Shown here: one piece after another, positions 1 to 6,969 of the stretch
Layout: every line of letters begins with the position of its first letter
Numbering within the stretch: the stretch's first letter is position 1
Notes under the pieces: generated by a model
Databases searched by the model: none
Told to the model about the DNA's origin: nothing
Seen by the model: only the letters and a program-made list of their open reading frames with translations
Position numbers and translations under genes: made by a program
DNA from: Pseudomonadota bacterium
GTDB lineage: Bacteria; Desulfobacterota; Desulfobulbia; Desulfobulbales; Desulfocapsaceae
DNA: 36,315 bases
NCBI GenBank assembly: GCA_018821785.1
Contig: JAHJLI010000229.1
Location: forward strand, 1-36,315
Direction: 5' to 3'

Positions 1-531
1 CCCGCCGTTGTCACCGACGAACAGGCGGTCGGGACTGGCGTTTTTAAGAAACGCTTCAACCAGTTGACCCCGTTTGCCCAGCCATTTGCCGGCGCCCCAG
101 GGCAGCACCGCCAATCCGCCCTGATGGCGAATGGTATTGACGGTTTCGGCCAGCGGCAGATCATCGGCGATGCTGATGGTCGTGGCCAGGGCCAGCACCT
201 CCAACCTTTCTGTTGTCACAATCTGCCTTCCCCCCAACAAGAAAATTCGGTCTTCCGGCCAGTTTTCATGGACAGCAAGGAGTGACTCTGATTCTTTTGT
301 GGGAGTGATCCGCCAGCCTCTCTGGAAACATCTTTTAGCTGCTGTCGCCTGATTTTTCAAGTTTGCAAAACAATGACAATTCTCGGCCTCGGAGAGGAGA
401 AGAAAAAAAGTCCCCGGGCTGCCAGGAGAAACTTGTTGCAGTTGTTTGGAAAAATTGGCCTTGGCGGCGCCAAAAAGATGCTCAAGGGCAAAGTTTTTCT
501 GGATGTGGACATGGGCATCAAAGAGAATCAT
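1..531 (-). CDS. PHP-like metal-dependent hydrolase, N-terminal part (partial)
   Basis: An open frame of 177 codons starts at the ATG at 529-531 and runs off the left edge without a stop, so the C-terminus is missing. The protein begins MILFDAHVHI, the D-x-H-x-H metal-binding start typical of PHP and amidohydrolase folds. Later stretches such as RIFLLGGRQIVTTERLEVLA and LPLAETVNTIRHQGGLAVLP fit a PHP-type barrel in which the bottom of each strand carries metal ligands. No substrate can be assigned. It diverges from the downstream arsR cassette, with about 250 bases between the starts, and no strong Shine-Dalgarno is visible before the ATG. Family assignment is by motif and general pattern only; amidohydrolase is the main alternative. 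Confidence 0.7.
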   Translation of the reverse strand, partial: MILFDAHVHIQKNFALEHLFGAAKANFSKQLQQVSPGSPGTFFLLLSEAENCHCFANLKNQATAAKRCFQRGWRITPTKESESLLAVHENWPEDRIFLLGGRQIVTTERLEVLALATTISIADDLPLAETVNTIRHQGGLAVLPWGAGKWLGKRGQLVEAFLKNASPDRLFVGDNGG

Positions 532-560
532 AAGGTCAGACCATTTGTCGTGTGGTATTT

Positions 561-619
561 AGTGCCTTACAGATTATTTTTGTTCATAAAAAACAAGAAA
601 ACAATCTGCTAAAGGTACT
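561..619. repeat. imperfect palindromic repeat, copy 1
   Basis: An imperfect inverted repeat whose outer arms begin AGTGCCTTACAGATT and end CAATCTGCTAAAGGTACT around an A-rich centre. It closely resembles the perfect palindrome at 2555-2609 in arms, centre and length (59 versus 55 bases). The two copies flank the arsR-permease pair. It looks like a degenerated member of a dispersed palindromic (REP- or MITE-like) family; no transposase is present nearby. Confidence 0.65.
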
Positions 620-733
620 TGTCCCACTTGTGGGGGGCTTTTAGCCGTGGTCAAATAATGGCTCCGCAGTAGCTACATTTTCACAGAGTACAAGAAATAT
701 TGCGGATGGGACCCGGGCGCAAGGGTTTTCTTC

Positions 734-763
734 TTGACAAAAACGTTTGGTTGTTTTACCAAA
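734..763 (+). promoter_or_regulatory. promoter and ArsR operator of the first arsenic cassette
   Basis: TTGACA at 734-739 is a perfect -35 box. Just downstream lies the dyad TTTGGTTGTTTTACCAAA (746-763) with 6-base arms around a 6-base centre, placed where a repressor would block RNA polymerase. The -10 is not clear; candidates lie within the dyad. The same 18-base pattern recurs at 1122-1139 between arsR and the permease, 15 of 18 bases identical, which supports it being the ArsR binding site. Binding itself is inference. Confidence 0.65.
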
Positions 764-783
764 TAAGAAAGCGAGGGGTGGCG

Positions 784-1104
784 ATGAATGCAAAAGAAAA
801 GGCCTTGGTCGAGGCCAAAGCAAATGTTCTGAAGGCCCTCGGCCATCCCACTCGTTTGTGGATGGCTGAGCAATTGGCTGATGGCGAAAAATGCGTCTGC
901 GAGCTAGTCGAGAATATCGATGCCGATTTTTCCACGGTCTCAAAACATCTTTCCATCCTTAAGCAGGCGGGGGTGGTGATTGATGAGAAGCGTGGCAAAC
1001 AGGTATATTATCGGTTGAAGGTGCCGTGTATTCTCCAATTTATGCCATGTATCGAAGCGGTTATTCAGGCCACGGCGCAGACCCATATTGATCTCATGAA
1101 GTAA
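784..1104 (+). CDS. arsR: ArsR-family metalloid-responsive repressor
   Basis: A 106-residue winged-helix repressor of usual ArsR/SmtB length. It carries the CVCEL trivalent-metalloid motif (Cys37, Cys39) in the recognition region, followed by the helix-turn-helix segment FSTVSKHLSILKQAGVV and a wing ending GKQVYYRL. Arsenite or antimonite binding to these cysteines would release it from DNA. Two further cysteines lie in the C-terminal segment (KVPCILQFMPCIEA) and could supply a third ligand. ATG at 784 is preferred over upstream in-frame starts because the family core begins shortly after and AGGGG lies upstream. It heads a plus-strand cassette with the permease 54 bases downstream and probably autoregulates through the dyads at 746-763 and 1122-1139. 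Confidence 0.9.
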   Translation: MNAKEKALVEAKANVLKALGHPTRLWMAEQLADGEKCVCELVENIDADFSTVSKHLSILKQAGVVIDEKRGKQVYYRLKVPCILQFMPCIEAVIQATAQTHIDLMK

Positions 1105-1115
1105 TTTATTTTAGC

Positions 1116-1145
1116 TGTTCATTTGGTTATGTTGCCAAATGAACA
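1116..1145 (+). promoter_or_regulatory. second ArsR-type operator / hairpin before the permease
   Basis: A perfect inverted repeat with 11-base arms (TGTTCATTTGG and CCAAATGAACA) and an 8-base loop lies between arsR and the permease. Its core TTTGGTTATGTTGCCAAA (1122-1139) matches the arsR promoter dyad at 15 of 18 positions with identical arm spacing. It ends 13 bases before the permease ATG, just upstream of the AAAGGTGG ribosome binding site. It may be a second repressor site, an mRNA hairpin tuning permease translation, or both. Confidence 0.6.
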
Positions 1146-1158
1146 AAGGTGGCAATTC

Positions 1159-2475
1159 ATGAACTGGAAAAATGAATGGAAGATTCTTTTGTTGATAATC
1201 GCTGGGTTTCTTGCCTGTTTTTATTTGCCGGTCGGCACCTTTCGCTTTGATACGGCAATTCTTGAGGCCTTTCATCTGGTTAAATGGTACGCCCAGGAGC
1301 ACGTGCTGCTCTGTCTGGTTCCAGCCTTTTTCATCGCTGGGGCGATCGGGGTCTTTGTCAGCCAGGCTTCAGTTATGAAATTCCTGGGGGCGAAAGCCAA
1401 CAAGATTCTGGCCTATGGCGTCGCCGCAGTTTCCGGGACTATTCTTGCCGTCTGTTCCTGTACCATTCTCCCGCTTTTTGCAGGAATCTATAAGATGGGT
1501 GCGGGACTTGGACCGGCCTCCGCTTTTCTCTATTCCGGACCGGCGATCAACGTCCTGGCCATCATTCTTACCGCTCGAATTCTCGGTCCGGAAATGGGCA
1601 TTGCCCGGGCACTTGGAGCCGTACTTTTCAGCGTAGTCATCGGCGTCTCGATGGCCTTTATCTTCCGTAAAGAGGAAAAGGCCAAACTGGTAATCCAGAT
1701 GGCCATGCCGGAAGAGGCTGTGAAACGACCTCTTTGGCAAACCAGTCTCTATTTTGCTGCGATGATAGGCATTCTCGTGTTTGCCAACTGGGGAAAACCC
1801 CAGGAGGTTTCCGGTGTGTGGGCGGCGATCTACAACGCTAAATGGCTCATCACCGCAGCATTTGCGGCAGCCTTCGGCCTGATGCTTGTCTTCTGGTTCA
1901 AGATGCAGGCCTGGAAGGTTGGGATTATGGCTATGCCGGTTATCTTGCTCGCCGTCATTCTCCCCGATCAGCCCCTGTTAGCCTTTACCGCAGGCTTTAT
2001 CGGCCTGTCGGTTTTTACCAGCACAGACCAAGGCGAGAGCGGCGCCTGGTTTGCATCCTCGTGGACCTTTGCCAAGCAGATCCTGCCCCTTTTGCTGTTT
2101 GGCGTTTTGGTTGCCGGCTTCCTGCTCGGCCGGGTCGGGCATGAAGGGGTTATTCCTGCCGAGTGGGTATATCGGGCGGTTGGCGGCAACAGCCTTGCGG
2201 CCAACTTCTTTGCCTCTTTTGCCGGAGCCTTCATGTATTTTGCAACGCTTACGGAAGTGCCAATCCTGCAAGGACTCATGGCCAACGGTATGGGCAAGGG
2301 TCCGGCACTGGCCCTGCTGCTGGCTGGACCGGCGCTCAGTCTGCCAAGCATGTTGGTCATCAACACCGTGCTTGGCCTTAAAAAGACTGCTGTCTTTGTC
2401 AGTTTGGTCATAGTCATGTCTACGATAAGCGGTATGCTTTTCGGGTTTTTTTCTAACTCCCTACAGGGGGGATAA
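1159..2475 (+). CDS. ArsP/SO_0444-type permease (PF03773 family), putative arsenical or metal exporter
   Basis: A 438-residue polytopic membrane protein with about 10 or more hydrophobic segments. It has the family hallmark of a cysteine pair at the start of a core helix, here CSCTILPLFAGIYKMGAGLG (Cys99, Cys101), followed by GPASAFLYSGPAINVLAI, as in DUF318/ArsP_1 permeases. ArsP in Campylobacter exports trivalent organoarsenicals; SO_0444 relatives are linked to Cu/Zn. The actual substrate here is not visible, but the ArsR partner with a CVC motif favours a thiol-reactive metalloid. The ATG at 1159 follows AAAGGTGG at good spacing; earlier in-frame starts fall inside the 1116-1145 hairpin. 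The gene is co-directional with arsR and probably co-regulated. Confidence 0.82.
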   Translation: MNWKNEWKILLLIIAGFLACFYLPVGTFRFDTAILEAFHLVKWYAQEHVLLCLVPAFFIAGAIGVFVSQASVMKFLGAKANKILAYGVAAVSGTILAVCSCTILPLFAGIYKMGAGLGPASAFLYSGPAINVLAIILTARILGPEMGIARALGAVLFSVVIGVSMAFIFRKEEKAKLVIQMAMPEEAVKRPLWQTSLYFAAMIGILVFANWGKPQEVSGVWAAIYNAKWLITAAFAAAFGLMLVFWFKMQAWKVGIMAMPVILLAVILPDQPLLAFTAGFIGLSVFTSTDQGESGAWFASSWTFAKQILPLLLFGVLVAGFLLGRVGHEGVIPAEWVYRAVGGNSLAANFFASFAGAFMYFATLTEVPILQGLMANGMGKGPALALLLAGPALSLPSMLVINTVLGLKKTAVFVSLVIVMSTISGMLFGFFSNSLQGG

Positions 2476-2491
2476 GTCACTTATCACCCCC
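2466..2491 (+). terminator. possible terminator hairpin overlapping the permease stop
   Basis: A G-run, then GATAAG-TCA-CTTATC, then a C-run forms a stem of about 11 pairs with one bulged A, overlapping the TAA stop of the permease. There is no U-tract, so intrinsic termination is uncertain; it may instead stabilise the 3' end of the arsR-permease message. A second small hairpin (GCGGGC-TGAC-GCCCGC) follows at about 2499-2514. Confidence 0.4.
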
Positions 2492-2554
2492 CCCCAAAGC
2501 GGGCTGACGCCCGCAACCCAAGGGCTGTGATCCCCTCCCACAGCAGAGGGGATA

Positions 2555-2609
2555 AGTACCTTACAGATTGATTTCTTGAAAAAAACAAGAAATCAATCTG
2601 TAAGGTACT
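2555..2609. repeat. perfect 24-bp palindrome, copy 2 of the repeat family
   Basis: Perfect 24-base inverted arms (2555-2578 and 2586-2609) are separated by seven A residues. The arms begin AGTACCTTACAGATTG. The imperfect copy at 561-619 is clearly related. Sitting between the permease and the broken thioredoxin-like gene, it would form a very stable hairpin in either transcript and could uncouple the two parts of the cassette. A third, half-length look-alike exists at 20854-20877. Confidence 0.8.
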
Positions 2610-2662
2610 AAAAACGCGCAAATATTTTTTGCAAATGGCTAATAATCAACAAGAGAGGAAAA

Positions 2663-2893
2663 ATGAAAATTCACATTCTCGGACCGGGCTGCGCCAAATG
2701 CACCCAACTGGCTGAAAACACAGCAATCGCGGCTAAGGAACTGGGCATTGACATTGAACTGTAAAAAGTTTCCGATTTCAACCAGATCATGTCTTTCGGG
2801 GTGATGATGACGCCGGGGCTGGTGGTCAATGGTGAAGTGAAGGCGGTTGGCCGGGTTCCATCGCTTTCGGAACTTAAAGAAATGCTCAAATAA
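2663..2893 (+). pseudogene. small CxxC thioredoxin-like protein (redox-active disulfide protein 2 type) with internal TAA
   Basis: The frame encodes a 76-residue thioredoxin-fold mini-protein starting MKIHILGPGCAKCTQL, with active site CAKC, and ending in VPSLSELKEMLK. It is interrupted after residue 33 by TAA (2762-2764). The frame continues unchanged afterwards with KVSDFNQIMSFGVMMTPGLV, including the expected cis-Pro TPGL segment, so the only lesion is one codon. In relatives as I remember them this position is glutamate (ELEKV), and GAA to TAA is a single change. A good AGAGAGG ribosome site precedes the ATG. Such proteins typically accompany ArsR and ArsP-like permeases and may reduce substrates or metal adducts. 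A recent nonsense mutation, a sequencing error and reinitiation are all possible. Confidence 0.75.
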
Positions 2894-2917
2894 TTAGCAG
2901 AGAATAAGGAGAAAACC

Positions 2918-3307
2918 ATGATACCGATGCAAACCTCATGTAGTTGCAGCTGTAGCAGCACCAGTAAAGGCCCGCGCCTGATCTTTTCCTGTTCCGGCGC
3001 CGCCGATGTCGGAGAACTGGCTGACCGCGCGGCAAGAAATCTGACTCGAGACGGCCATGGCAAGATGTTCTGCCTGGCCGGAATCGGCGGCAGGGTCAGT
3101 GGCATTATGAAAACCACCGAGGCCGCGATCTCCATCCTGGCAATTGATGGCTGTCCTCTCGACTGCGCAAAGAAATCTTTGGAAGAGGCGGGTTTCAAGA
3201 AAGTCAATCATTTGCGGTTATCTGATCTCGGTTTTGAAAAAGGTCAGACGTTTCTCACCGAACCGAATATTGCCAAGGTCATGGAAAAGGCTCAGAGATT
3301 TCTTTAA
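2918..3307 (+). CDS. DGC-domain putative zinc-binding cysteine protein
   Basis: A 129-residue protein fitting the DGC (PF08859) family: FSCSGAADVGELADRAARNL near the N-terminus, CLAGIGGRVSG in the middle, and the name-giving DGCPLDCAKKSLEEAGF near residues 88-104. These cysteines are thought to bind zinc or another thiophilic metal. The N-terminus is additionally cysteine rich (SCSCSCSS, Cys8/10/12), suggesting extra metal or metalloid binding. AAGGAG lies just before the ATG. It sits between the broken thioredoxin-like gene and the secreted thioredoxin, a context commonly seen beside arsenic-resistance genes. Its biochemical role is not established; a cytosolic metalloid-binding or delivery function is inference. 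Confidence 0.8.
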   Translation: MIPMQTSCSCSCSSTSKGPRLIFSCSGAADVGELADRAARNLTRDGHGKMFCLAGIGGRVSGIMKTTEAAISILAIDGCPLDCAKKSLEEAGFKKVNHLRLSDLGFEKGQTFLTEPNIAKVMEKAQRFL

Positions 3308-3325
3308 TTTAAGGAAGGATAAAGA

Positions 3326-3721
3326 ATGCAACAAACTCTTAAAGCACCAGTTGGAATGATCCTGGGTGTACTCTGCCTTTTTCTGACATTGACACTTTTT
3401 CCTTCCGCCGTAAGGGCGGAGGAACCAACTTTGGTTCCAGTCCCCGGCAAAGTGACCATGGTCGATATCGGTGCAAAAAAATGTATCCCATGCAAGATGA
3501 TGGCACCGATAATCGAGGTGCTGGAAGAAGAGTACCAAGATCGGGCTGCTATAGTCTTTATTGATGTCTGGGAGAACCCCGAAGCAGCAAGAAAATACGG
3601 CATCAAGGTCATTCCAACGCAGATTTTTTATGATGCAGGTGGCAAGGAGATACTGCGCCATGAAGGTTTTATGGGCCGGGATGCGATCATTGCCGAACTG
3701 ACAAAACTCGGCATCCAATAA
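3326..3721 (+). CDS. secreted thioredoxin-family protein
   Basis: A 131-residue protein with an N-terminal signal or anchor (hydrophobic residues about 10-29, then AVRAEEP) followed by a thioredoxin fold. The active site is CIPCKMM (Cys53, Cys56) and the cis-proline loop is KVIPTQIFYD. It is thus a periplasmic disulfide exchanger. AAGGAAGG precedes the ATG at 3326, and the CcdA-like gene starts two bases after its stop, so the two are surely co-translated. The pair forms a thiol relay in which CcdA passes electrons across the membrane to this thioredoxin. The target could be oxidised permease cysteines, arsenical-thiol adducts or general envelope disulfides; the sequence does not say which. 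Confidence 0.85.
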   Translation: MQQTLKAPVGMILGVLCLFLTLTLFPSAVRAEEPTLVPVPGKVTMVDIGAKKCIPCKMMAPIIEVLEEEYQDRAAIVFIDVWENPEAARKYGIKVIPTQIFYDAGGKEILRHEGFMGRDAIIAELTKLGIQ

Positions 3722-3723
3722 GC

Positions 3724-4428
3724 ATGGATCAGATATTTTTAACGATCAACTCGTGGATGAGCCAGGGCCTCCTGCTGGGCGGCCTCGGCTGCTTTTTCTG
3801 GGGGGTTGTCAGTGTCCTTTTCAGTCCCTGCCATCTGGCCTCGATTCCGCTGATCATTGGCTATGTCGGCGGCCAGAACCATTTGGTCGAAGGGCGAAAA
3901 GCGATCCTGTATGCCGTAGTTTTCACAGCCGGATTGTTCATTACCATTGCCGCCATCGGCCTCATCTGTTCTCTGCTCGGCCGCATGCTAGGTGATGTCG
4001 GACCGTACTGGACCATCGCCATTGGACTGCTGTTGATCTGGGTTGCCCTCGATATGCTCGGAGTGGCGCAGTGTTCTCTGCAGGGCGGACTGATGACAAA
4101 ACTGACTCTGAAAGGTCTTTCCGGCGCTTTTGTCCTTGGTCTGGCCTACGGGGTGATGTCCGGTTCCTGCACCTTCGGCTTTATCGCCCCGATTTTGGCG
4201 ATTATCTCCGTGCAGGAAAAAATGCTCACCGGGGGAGTATTTATTTTGCTCTTTGCCGTCGGCCACTGCATTCCTATAGTAATTGCCGGGAGTTCGACCG
4301 CCATGGTTAAAACCCTCCTTGCCAATAGCTCCTGGCAGCAGGGCGGCCGTTTCTTTAAGCGCCTGGCGGGTATGATGATCGCCCTTCTCGGTGTGTATTT
4401 TATCCTGCAGCCATTCTTTCAGGCGTGA
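3724..4428 (+). CDS. CcdA/DsbD-type transmembrane thiol reductant carrier
   Basis: A 234-residue membrane protein with six predicted helices, the size and topology of the CcdA / DsbD beta-domain family. The two redox cysteines are in the expected places: FSPCHLAS (Cys36) in the first core helix and SGSCTFGF (Cys149) in the fourth. Such proteins shuttle electrons from cytosolic thioredoxin to periplasmic acceptors. The start ATG at 3724 follows the thioredoxin stop with two bases between. It ends the first arsenic cassette; the next gene is convergent. It could in principle serve cytochrome c maturation instead, but the immediate partner is the secreted thioredoxin rather than ccm genes. Confidence 0.88.
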   Translation: MDQIFLTINSWMSQGLLLGGLGCFFWGVVSVLFSPCHLASIPLIIGYVGGQNHLVEGRKAILYAVVFTAGLFITIAAIGLICSLLGRMLGDVGPYWTIAIGLLLIWVALDMLGVAQCSLQGGLMTKLTLKGLSGAFVLGLAYGVMSGSCTFGFIAPILAIISVQEKMLTGGVFILLFAVGHCIPIVIAGSSTAMVKTLLANSSWQQGGRFFKRLAGMMIALLGVYFILQPFFQA

Positions 4429-4563
4429 GCTGAGCAATTGCTGCTATCGTGAACACGCGTCCCCCTCATAATCATAATTGGAGAGCATCAAGGCCATGCA
4501 ATAGAAACTGAAAATTCTTTTTCTCTGTTCTGGCAATTCCTGCCGCAGTCAAATCAGGCAAAT

Positions 4564-5850
4564 CTACAGACAGCGAATTCCACCGAGATTCCACTGGCAG
4601 TGTCCGCAAGGCACCTGACTTCCATAGCAGTCGTTGGCTGAGAGGAGGTTGTCGTTGACGAGCGTAATACAAGGTCCCTGCGAGCAACTCCAGCAGGGGG
4701 CATATTCATAGTCTCCTGCCTCGCGGCGAAACTTGCGATATTCCGGGCTCTGCCAGATTGCCTGCAGGGACAGGTCCCTAATGTTGCCGAAAGACCGCTC
4801 CTGTACCTGGATATATTCCTGGAGCACCCTGCAGGAATAGGTATGCCATAAAAAATAGCATGGCATGACCGCACCTCCGGCGGTGAGGAAGGTTGCTTTT
4901 TCGGCAATGAAGGCGCAGGATTTTTCTGCTTCAGACTGAAGGGGCGGCAGAAAAATCTCTATATTCGCCTTTTCAGCCAAGTTTCGGGCAACCCGAAAAA
5001 GCTGTTCAACGGTGGTCGGATCCAAATCCCTATGGCGAATCAGGCTTTGCAGATGCAGGCGGATATCTTTGTCACTCGCCTCCTTCTGCATTTCGCCGAA
5101 CATTTCCGCCATCCGCTGATCTTTTGCAGTTCTGGAGAGTTTCAGATAGGCAGCAAGGCCGCTCTTCAAATTGAGTCCTTCGGCGGCGGCAAGTTCGACA
5201 TATTTGTTGAATAATTGGGTGGCATTCCGGGTGTTCGGATTAAAGAGACTCAACTCCTCGCTGGCCGCGTCGTAGAGGAGAAGGTGTGTGGTGAGGATAT
5301 AATCAACTCCTTGCTCTGCGGCCCAGCGTACCATATCCGGGAGTTCGGCAACCGTTTCGCTGGTCAGGACCATTTCCAGGCCAATCCTGAAATTTCCAGT
5401 CAGTTCCTTTCTCGCTTGGGAGAGAGCGGCAATTGCCTTGGCAACTGCTGCGACACCGTGCCCGCCGACCTGTTCCCGACCTGCTTGTGTTTGCAGACTG
5501 TCAAGAGAAAGGCAAATTGTTGATAGACCAGCCTCAATGAGGTCTTTGGCGCAGGGGTATGTCAACAGCAGACCGTTGCTCTGGAAACCAATCGACGCAC
5601 TGGGTGGCATATGCAACCGGGCGAATCTGACCATTTCCAGAAGATCCGGATGCAGCAGGGGCTCACCAATGCCGTTCAGCACCAGCTTGCGCACCTGCAC
5701 CAATGCGGGCGCAAGCCGTTTGAACATATCAAGAGACATGTCTTCCTCGGGGATACGACTCCCCTCGGCATGTTTTACGCACATCCGGCAATGGAGGTTG
5801 CAACGGGTAGTGATCTCGACATGGATCTTTTGTGGAGACAAATCATTCAT
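4564..5850 (-). CDS. radical SAM/SPASM protein, putative metalloenzyme maturase
   Basis: A 428-residue protein with the radical SAM motif CNLHCRMC (Cys17, Cys21, Cys24) that binds the S-adenosylmethionine [4Fe-4S] cluster, followed by LNGIGEPLLHPDL. The C-terminal third is cysteine rich: a CAFIAEKATFLTAGGAVMPC stretch, YSC, APCWSCSQGPC, and a final DCYGSQVPCGHCQWNLGG ending in IRCL, which is a SPASM-type domain holding auxiliary clusters. This ending resembles maturases of tungsten/molybdenum enzymes as I remember them. It is not the arsenosugar ArsS type or an obvious ArsL. It lies 31 bases downstream of acr3 in the arsR-acr3 operon, so it should be induced by arsenic. A role in maturing ArrA or modifying an arsenical is inference. 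Confidence 0.78.
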   Translation of the reverse strand: MNDLSPQKIHVEITTRCNLHCRMCVKHAEGSRIPEEDMSLDMFKRLAPALVQVRKLVLNGIGEPLLHPDLLEMVRFARLHMPPSASIGFQSNGLLLTYPCAKDLIEAGLSTICLSLDSLQTQAGREQVGGHGVAAVAKAIAALSQARKELTGNFRIGLEMVLTSETVAELPDMVRWAAEQGVDYILTTHLLLYDAASEELSLFNPNTRNATQLFNKYVELAAAEGLNLKSGLAAYLKLSRTAKDQRMAEMFGEMQKEASDKDIRLHLQSLIRHRDLDPTTVEQLFRVARNLAEKANIEIFLPPLQSEAEKSCAFIAEKATFLTAGGAVMPCYFLWHTYSCRVLQEYIQVQERSFGNIRDLSLQAIWQSPEYRKFRREAGDYEYAPCWSCSQGPCITLVNDNLLSANDCYGSQVPCGHCQWNLGGIRCL

Positions 5851-5866
5851 ATTCTACCGATAGAAT
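5851..5866 (-). promoter_or_regulatory. hairpin directly upstream of the radical SAM start codon
   Basis: A perfect 6-base inverted repeat (ATTCTA and TAGAAT around CCGA) occupies the bases immediately before the radical SAM ATG, and no clear Shine-Dalgarno is visible. It may modulate translation relative to acr3. Chance cannot be excluded for such a short stem. Confidence 0.35.
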
Positions 5867-5881
5867 GAGTAACCGAGGGGG

Positions 5882-6943
5882 CTATCGAGCCGTCAGATTT
5901 TTCGGAAACCAGTGTCGAGTTCGATTGCAGAACGAACAGACGGTCAACATCACCGGTACCTCGACTAGAACACCCACCACACAGACTAGGGCAGCACCAG
6001 ACTCAGGGCCGAAAAGAGTGATGGCTACCGCTACGGCGAGTTCGAAGAAGTTGCTGGCCCCGATCAGGGCACCGGGCGCGGCGACATTGTAGGGCAGCTT
6101 CAGCCATTTCATAAGCCCGTAGGCAAGGGAAGAGTTGAAATATACCTGAATGGTAATGGGGATGGCGATGAGGAGGACATGGAACAAACGGCCGGTGATA
6201 TTGTCTGCTTGAAAGGCAAAAATCAGCACTAGGGTGGCCAGTAAGGCGGAAATTGCCACGGGATGGAGGGTCGGCAGAAATGTTTCGTTAAACCACTTGC
6301 TTCCCCTAGCTTTCATGAGCCACATTCGGGTGATGATGCCGGCACCAAGGGGAATGACGATAAACACCACGACCGAGGTGAAGAGGACGCTGAATGGAAC
6401 TATCAAATGAGAAGCCCCGGCTACCAGATATTTGACGATGGGGGCGAAAAGCACGAGCATCAGCAGGTCGTTGACCGAAACCTGCACGAGGGTGTAGCCG
6501 GGATCGCCATCGGTCAGATAGCTCCAGACAAAGACCATGGCGGTGCAGGGAGCTGCTGCAAGGATAATGCTGCCGGCAATATATTGGTCGGCCTCATCCG
6601 GAGAGATCCAGGAACTGAACAACAGGCGGAAAAATATATAGCCGAAAAAGGCCATGCTGAACGGTTTGACTATCCAGTTGACAAAGAGGGTGACGAATAA
6701 GCCTTTGGGGTTTTTCCCGACATTGAGCACCGATGAAAAATCAACCTTCAGCATCATCGGATAAATCATCAGCCAGATCAGCACGGCAATGGGAATATTG
6801 ATCTGTGATCCCTGGCCGAATTCAAGTCCGCGCAGGGAAGCAACCGCATCCGGGATGACTTTGCCAAGACCTATACCGACTGCCATGCACAGCGCTACCC
6901 AGACAGTCAAATATTTATCAAAAAAACTCATTTTTTTGTCCAT
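5882..6943 (-). CDS. acr3: Acr3-family arsenite efflux permease
   Basis: A 353-residue membrane protein with ten predicted helices, the usual Acr3 size. It starts FFDKYLTVWVALCMAVGIGL and contains the characteristic NIPIAVLIWLMIYPMMLKVD and AAAPCTAMVFVWSYLTDGD. Cys133 in the latter matches the conserved cysteine required for arsenite transport in Acr3 proteins. It exports As(OH)3 from the cytoplasm using the membrane potential. GAGGAG precedes the ATG at good spacing. It is 26 bases downstream of arsR2 and 31 bases upstream of the radical SAM gene, forming a three-gene operon. In this island it would remove the arsenite produced from arsenate. Confidence 0.93.
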   Translation of the reverse strand: MDKKMSFFDKYLTVWVALCMAVGIGLGKVIPDAVASLRGLEFGQGSQINIPIAVLIWLMIYPMMLKVDFSSVLNVGKNPKGLFVTLFVNWIVKPFSMAFFGYIFFRLLFSSWISPDEADQYIAGSIILAAAPCTAMVFVWSYLTDGDPGYTLVQVSVNDLLMLVLFAPIVKYLVAGASHLIVPFSVLFTSVVVFIVIPLGAGIITRMWLMKARGSKWFNETFLPTLHPVAISALLATLVLIFAFQADNITGRLFHVLLIAIPITIQVYFNSSLAYGLMKWLKLPYNVAAPGALIGASNFFELAVAVAITLFGPESGAALVCVVGVLVEVPVMLTVCSFCNRTRHWFPKNLTAR

Positions 6944-6969
6944 GTTCAGCTCCTCGTTTTCCCATTATG

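Noticed and set aside
64..352. Two short plus-strand open frames at the left edge
   Set aside because: The minus strand here encodes a continuous 177-residue PHP-like frame, so these are shadows.
2762..2764. Possible selenocysteine or other recoding at the stop in the thioredoxin-like gene
   Set aside because: The codon is TAA, whereas selenocysteine uses TGA, and the position is not an active-site cysteine (both CAKC cysteines are present).
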